Shown here piece by piece: positions 60,611 to 64,000 of a stretch of DNA of 64,000 bases. The position numbers and the translations under genes are program-made. The stretch's first letter is position 1. Each line of letters starts with the position of its first letter. The DNA is from Exiguobacterium aestuarii (GTDB lineage Bacteria > Bacillota > Bacilli > Exiguobacteriales > Exiguobacteriaceae), in NCBI RefSeq assembly GCF_020171655.1, contig NZ_JAIVAC010000003.1, forward strand, positions 62,001 to 126,000. The letters run 5' to 3'. The notes beneath the pieces were generated by a model, which saw only the letters and a list, made by a program, of their open reading frames with translations, did no database searches and was not told the origin of the DNA.

Positions 60611-60647
60611 TACAAAAAAAGAGCCACTTCTCGCAAGAAGTGGCTTC
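60611..60647 (-). terminator. Terminator after tRNA-Val
   Basis: AGCCACTTCT pairs with AGAAGTGGCT, then CTTTTTTTG on the minus strand. Between tRNA and terminator, a further hairpin GAAACCCA/TGGGTTTC (60652-60675) is present. Confidence 0.87.
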
Positions 60648-60694
60648 GCGGAAACCCATGTTCCGGTGGGTTTCTCGAGGGTTTGGCACCCAAG

Positions 60695-60767
60695 TGATTC
60701 TGACTGGGCTCGAACCAGCGACCTCTACCCTGTCAAGGTAGCGCTCTCCCAGCTGAGCTACAGAATC
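60695..60767 (-). tRNA. tRNA-Val (GAC)
   Basis: GATTCTG acceptor arm pairs with CAGAATC. Anticodon arm CTACC-TTGACAG-GGTAG gives anticodon GAC (Val). T arm CTGGT-TCGAGCC-CAG. CCA is not encoded, unlike the tRNA-Gly pair. Confidence 0.93.
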
Positions 60768-60796
60768 AGGTCGTGTCCTTTCTTAAGGACACTATT

Positions 60797-60825
60797 AATA
60801 TATCAAGAAACTATTAAGTTGGCAA
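60797..60825 (-). promoter_or_regulatory. Promoter of tRNA-Val
   Basis: TTGCCA (complement of 60820-60825), 17-base spacer, TATATT (complement of 60797-60802), about 25 bases before the tRNA 5' end. Confidence 0.78.
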
Positions 60826-60854
60826 CAACTTTTTAAAAGTTTTTTGTACTTTTT

Positions 60855-61412
60855 TTAACGCGTCATTTGTTGGCGATCAATATGCCGGCAGAGGCGTTCC
60901 AAATCACCTGCATAAACGGAGACGAGCATGTTTTTATACAACGTGTCCCGATCCCAATGAAGACCGTTCGCCTTGGCCACGCGCTGAGACGGCACATTAT
61001 CTGGATGAATAAGCGAAATGATCTCCTTTTCCCCTTCAGTGAAGGCATACTGCATCAAACGTGCGGCCGCTTCACGTCCGTAACCCATATGCCAATGCTT
61101 CGGTGACAACCAATAGCCGACTTCTAGCTCGAGTTTACCGTCTAACTCATGAAGCAACGTACCTGCATGACCAATCGGTTCATCACTTTCAAACGTCATC
61201 AGCTTCAATAGCCCTGTCTGGCGTCCCGTTTCATAGCGGGCCAATTGACGTTCGAACCATTCGATTGTTTGTTCGTCTGTATACGGTCTCCCATCCGGAC
61301 TGATGAAGCGCATCACCCGAGGATCTTGGAGAAGCGACTTAACAAAATAGAAATCAGAGATCGTGTACGGTTCAAACCGCAAACGTTCGGACTGCAACTC
61401 GACAAGATGCAT
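60855..61412 (-). CDS. GNAT acetyltransferase, RimJ/RimL-like
   Basis: A 185-residue GNAT protein opening LVELQSERLRFEPYTISDF, with EVGYWLSPKHWHMGYGREAAARLM (acetyl-CoA loop GYGREA) and NVPSQRVAKANGLHWD. Substrate unknown. Two similar proteins (1490, 53897) are in the window but are not close copies. Single-gene unit. Confidence 0.87.
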   Translation of the reverse strand: MHLVELQSERLRFEPYTISDFYFVKSLLQDPRVMRFISPDGRPYTDEQTIEWFERQLARYETGRQTGLLKLMTFESDEPIGHAGTLLHELDGKLELEVGYWLSPKHWHMGYGREAAARLMQYAFTEGEKEIISLIHPDNVPSQRVAKANGLHWDRDTLYKNMLVSVYAGDLERLCRHIDRQQMTR

Positions 61413-61483
61413 CGTTTTCCGCCCCTTTCTTCCATCTCATAATCTGAATTATTCAATTCCCGTTTTCAGCTTGTTTCAATCCT

Positions 61484-61798
61484 TTACGATACAACTTTTA
61501 AACCGACCACACTGCCGATAATCATCATTAGATAAAAGATGCGCCAGCGGCTTTTAGACTCATTTAAATAGAGCATGCCTAGAATGACGCCACCTGCCGC
61601 TCCGATCCCGACCCAGATGGAGTAAGCCAAGCTTAACGGAATGTCTTCAAGCGACTTCGATAGCCAATAAAAACTGAGCGCGAACGACAAAATCGATAAG
61701 ATTGACCATTTTAAAATTTGATACCCTTTCGATTTCCCCATAAAGAAAACGGCTGTCATCTCAGCAATCCCTGCACCGATCAAATATACCCAACTCAT
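61484..61798 (-). CDS. SMR-family efflux subunit
   Basis: A 104-residue small multidrug resistance protein with four helices. It has the SMR pattern (AGIAEMTAVFFMGKSKG with the membrane Glu near 13; LSLAYSIWVGIGAAGG). It overlaps the second SMR gene by four bases, so the two form a heterodimer like YvdS/YvdR or YkkC/YkkD of B. subtilis. The likely cargo is a quaternary cation or guanidinium-like compound. Confidence 0.9.
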   Translation of the reverse strand: MSWVYLIGAGIAEMTAVFFMGKSKGYQILKWSILSILSFALSFYWLSKSLEDIPLSLAYSIWVGIGAAGGVILGMLYLNESKSRWRIFYLMMIIGSVVGLKVVS

Positions 61799-62139
61799 GC
61801 TTCTTCTCCTCCTGTCACTTGTTTCAACCCGATGATTCCGATGATCAACGTCGTCACAAGTAAAAGTTTCCAGCCGCTGAGCGCCTCGTCAAAAAGAAGA
61901 GCACCGACAATCACCGTTCCAACCGCTCCGATTCCCGTGAAGACGGCATACCCTGTACCTGCAGGTAAAACCCGGAATGCTTTGGCGAGTAAGCCAAAAC
62001 TGACAACCAAGAGTACAATCGTCCATAACGTCGGACCAAGAACGGTAAACCCTTCAGACAATTTCATCGTCGTTGCCCAAATGATTTCAAGCAATCCTGC
62101 GAACAAAAGAGAAATCCAGGCGACTTTTTCCTTATCCAT
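61795..62139 (-). CDS. SMR-family efflux subunit, partner
   Basis: A 114-residue SMR protein, opening VAWISLLFAGLLEIIWATTMK with the proton-binding Glu near 18 and LPAGTGYAVFTGIGAVGTV. A start 31 codons further upstream is open but lies inside the TetR gene; AAAGGTG stands about ten bases before MDKEKVAW, and the ATG overlaps the TetR stop by eight bases. It begins the SMR pair. Confidence 0.9.
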   Translation of the reverse strand: MDKEKVAWISLLFAGLLEIIWATTMKLSEGFTVLGPTLWTIVLLVVSFGLLAKAFRVLPAGTGYAVFTGIGAVGTVIVGALLFDEALSGWKLLLVTTLIIGIIGLKQVTGGEEA

Positions 62140-62722
62140 TCCAACCCACACCTTTCTTGAAGATTCGGAAAGCGGCTTGTTGTCGCATCTCCCGCTCATC
62201 TTCAAATGTAAATAGAGACAATAAGGCACCATCTAGAAAGCAATAGTACGCAGCATAGAGCTCATCGAGTGGTTGCGATGGTAAGTCTCCACGTTCCATC
62301 GCGAGACGAAACTGTTCTTTTTCAAACCGCTTTAACTCCGTCTCTACCTTTCCGATGACTTCTTCAATATAGTCTCGAAATTCTGGGGGTGGTACGAGGA
62401 GCATCCGTTTCGTCAACATCCACGTCTCGTGATCGCTAAAGAATGACGTGAGCATCCGAACGATCGACTCAATCCGTTCTAAAGGTGGTCGATCTTTAGT
62501 ATCCTCACATGTCTGTTGCCATGCTTCTTCGTAACGATTCGCCATATCGGTCACGACTTGCTTAAACAATTGTTCTTTCCCATCGATGTGAGCATACAAA
62601 GAAGCCTTTCGGATGCCAACGTCTTCGGCAACCGCCGCAAGTGATAATCCTTCATATCCTTCACGGGCAAACCGTGTCCGCGCGGATTGCATAATTTTCT
62701 CTTTTGTATTCACGCGTCTCAC
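62132..62722 (-). CDS. TetR-family repressor of the SMR pair
   Basis: A 196-residue regulator: N-terminal helix-turn-helix EGLSLAAVAEDVGIRKASLYAHIDGKEQLFK, then an all-helical ligand domain (TetR_C). The arrangement TetR-SMR-SMR is that of yvdT-yvdS-yvdR in B. subtilis. A 20-bp palindrome inside its own promoter is the probable operator. The start is GTG; a second GTG three codons later is nearly as good. Confidence 0.88.
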   Translation of the reverse strand: MRRVNTKEKIMQSARTRFAREGYEGLSLAAVAEDVGIRKASLYAHIDGKEQLFKQVVTDMANRYEEAWQQTCEDTKDRPPLERIESIVRMLTSFFSDHETWMLTKRMLLVPPPEFRDYIEEVIGKVETELKRFEKEQFRLAMERGDLPSQPLDELYAAYYCFLDGALLSLFTFEDEREMRQQAAFRIFKKGVGWNG

Positions 62723-62736
62723 TCTCCTTCCTCCTC

Positions 62737-62765
62737 ACTTTACCTAACGAACGGTAGGTAGTCAA
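62737..62765 (-). promoter_or_regulatory. TetR/SMR promoter with operator in the spacer
   Basis: TTGACT (complement of 62760-62765), 17-base spacer, TAAAGT (complement of 62737-62742). The palindrome TACCTA-N8-TAGGTA (62741-62760) fills the spacer and both edges. Confidence 0.78.
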
Positions 62766-62827
62766 GATTTGTGTTTGTCTTTTCGCTCATGATTCTCCAC
62801 AATACAAGGTGAAAGAGGTGATGAAGA

Positions 62828-63610
62828 ATGATTGATCAATTGAACGTATCGATTCCAACGGAGAAGGTCCGTGGTCAAAAACGGATCGTCCGCGTGTTTC
62901 GACCAGACTGGGTCAATGCCGACACCCCACTTCCTGTCCTTTATATGCATGATGGGCAAAATGTATTCTCAGGAAGCACGGCTACATATGGAGAAGGATG
63001 GGAAATTGACCGCTGCATCGATACACTCCAGCTTCCACTTATGGTCGTCGCCATTGTAAGTGCTCCGAACTGGTTAGATCGTTATGACGAATATTCATAT
63101 GAAGAAGATGAGATGTTATATCGCCGTATCGGACCGGAACTTGCGAAAACGCGCCCAACCCTTGGTGGTCAAGGTCGTTTGTATGCAGAATGGCTTATGA
63201 ACGACTTAAAACCACGAATCGACAAGGAGTATGCGACAGATCCAGAAGATGTCGGCGTCATGGGGAGCTCGATGGGAGGTGTCATCTCTTTATATATGAT
63301 GGCAACCTACCCTTCCATCAAAAGAGTCGGATCCCTCTCCACCGCAGCATGGGCGAATCTGGATCCATTGATCCAGGCTATTCAGCAAACCGATATCTCT
63401 GGAAAACTGTATATGGACATCGGAACGAATGAAGAGAGCGGACCAATCACAGCGAAGGATTACTTGTTCACGAATGCAAAACTGATTGAAGCCATCGCTA
63501 AAAAGGGTATCGCTTTCCGATATGAAGTAGAACCGGATGCGATTCATCACGAATCAGCTTGGCGCCGCCGTTTGCCTCACGCCCTTCGTTATTTGTATGA
63601 CGTCACATGA
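62828..63610 (+). CDS. Esterase, enterochelin-esterase-like (YbbA type)
   Basis: A 260-residue serine hydrolase with RIVRVFRPDWVN at the start, the substrate-pocket LYMHDGQNVF, nucleophile Ser in MGSSMGGV and a closing His in DAIHHESAW. The fold is that of the D-esterase/Fes family, which hydrolyses siderophore or other esters. It lies divergent from the TetR gene. No siderophore genes are close. AGAGGTGATG precedes the ATG. Confidence 0.88.
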   Translation: MIDQLNVSIPTEKVRGQKRIVRVFRPDWVNADTPLPVLYMHDGQNVFSGSTATYGEGWEIDRCIDTLQLPLMVVAIVSAPNWLDRYDEYSYEEDEMLYRRIGPELAKTRPTLGGQGRLYAEWLMNDLKPRIDKEYATDPEDVGVMGSSMGGVISLYMMATYPSIKRVGSLSTAAWANLDPLIQAIQQTDISGKLYMDIGTNEESGPITAKDYLFTNAKLIEAIAKKGIAFRYEVEPDAIHHESAWRRRLPHALRYLYDVT

Positions 63611-63649
63611 AAAGAGCGAATTCCTTTTACGGAATTCGCTCTTTCGTTT
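63609..63649. terminator. Bidirectional terminator
   Basis: AAAGAGCGAATTCC pairs with GGAATTCGCTCTTT; CGTTT on the plus side and TTTCATG on the minus side. Serves both convergent genes. Confidence 0.85.
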
Positions 63650-64000
63650 AGATGACCCAGTTGCCGTCACGCATGATTGCTTCGCGCGTGCCGTCTTCCC
63701 GTTCACCATCGATATTCATTTCAGCTGACCCAATCATGAAGTCAACGTGTGTCATCGAGTCATTCGCGCCGTTCGCCGCGAGTTCTTCTTGCGACATCGA
63801 AGGACCACCTTCGAGACATGTCGAGTAGGCACGACCTAATGCCAAGTGGCATGATGCATTCTCGTCAAACAACGTGTTGTAGAAGAGAAGACCTGAGTTT
63901 GAGATTGGCGAATCATCTGGAACGAGCGCCACTTCACCGATGCGGCGTGCTCCCTCATCCATGTTCAACAACTCATCAAGAGCCGCTTGTCCTTTTTTCG
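63648..64000 (-). CDS. M29 aminopeptidase, C-terminal part (truncated at window edge)
   Basis: The frame enters from the right edge. The visible ~117 residues, with [46 protein letters not shown] and INGEREDG-like [13 protein letters not shown], are the C-terminal metal-binding region of thermophilic-type M29 aminopeptidases (AmpS/PepS). These cut N-terminal residues from peptides. The Glu and His metal ligands are in view. The N-terminus lies outside the window. Confidence 0.9.
   Translation of the reverse strand, partial: KKGQAALDELLNMDEGARRIGEVALVPDDSPISNSGLLFYNTLFDENASCHLALGRAYSTCLEGGPSMSQEELAANGANDSMTHVDFMIGSAEMNIDGEREDGTREAIMRDGNWVI

Noticed and set aside
62723..62827. Guanidine riboswitch before the SMR pair
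   Set aside because: The region is only about 100 bases and is filled by the TetR promoter-operator; control is by the repressor.
1..64000. CRISPR arrays, prophage or insertion sequences
   Set aside because: No regularly spaced repeats, transposases, integrases or phage structural genes were seen on either strand.

Overview
The window reads as chromosome of a low-to-mid GC Gram-positive bacterium of the order Bacillales. Support: strong AGGAGG ribosome sites, TTG and GTG starts, intrinsic terminators after most operons, a T-box before asnA, cre/CcpA-like sites, and the families liaIHFSR, pflBA, B. subtilis-type Fnr with C-terminal cysteines, ba3 oxidase and YesMN-type two-component genes. 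Exiguobacterium is my best guess from gene content and codon style; this is inference, not a measured match. I see no phage, transposase, plasmid or CRISPR sequence.

Layout. 1-6.7 kb: end of an ABC-F gene, a quinone-reductase-like gene, the cell-envelope stress operon liaIHFSR plus an acetyltransferase, and divergently an RsgA-type GTPase preceded by a 22-codon leader ORF. 6.8-12.4 kb: pyruvate formate-lyase and its activase, a regulatory intergenic region, and a three-gene run with a DEAD-box helicase. 12.4-16.1 kb: a YtrA-type GntR/ABC operon and a uridine-kinase-like gene. 16.2-19.4 kb: ba3 cytochrome oxidase with a previously uncalled 51-residue subunit, then fnr; an Fnr-type box lies in the oxidase promoter. 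19.5-29.5 kb: aldehyde dehydrogenase, two MFS transporters, a two-component system in operon with deoD, an M48 protease with ankyrin repeats, and a sugar-dehydrogenase lipoprotein.

29.6-32.9 kb: nosDLYF without nosZ. 33-37.6 kb: a sugar ABC importer (binding protein and two permeases) split by asnA and its T-box; a 26-bp block is repeated before both halves. 37.9-41.9 kb: fhs, a lipase-like gene, and a three-gene cassette with an Imm11-like protein. 42-48.7 kb: two tRNA-Gly genes, MBL hydrolase, small proteins, a TlpA thioredoxin, an epimerase, PspC, an LCP ligase and an unknown helical protein. 48.7-48.86 kb: a candidate small RNA of about 105 nt with C-rich anti-Shine-Dalgarno segments under two CcpA-like operators; this is the best candidate for an undescribed system here. 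49-64 kb: mostly housekeeping and accessory metabolism (ferredoxin-NADP reductase with a Fur box, PopT, CYP152 peroxygenase, K+ channel, AGCS symporter, YidD, ProC, tRNA-Val, an SMR pair with its TetR repressor, an esterase) and the end of an M29 aminopeptidase.

Functional themes are redox switching (Fnr, Pfl, ba3 oxidase), envelope stress (Lia, LCP, PspC, PopT), carbon control (several cre-like sites) and RNA-level regulation (T-box, rsgA leader, candidate sRNA).
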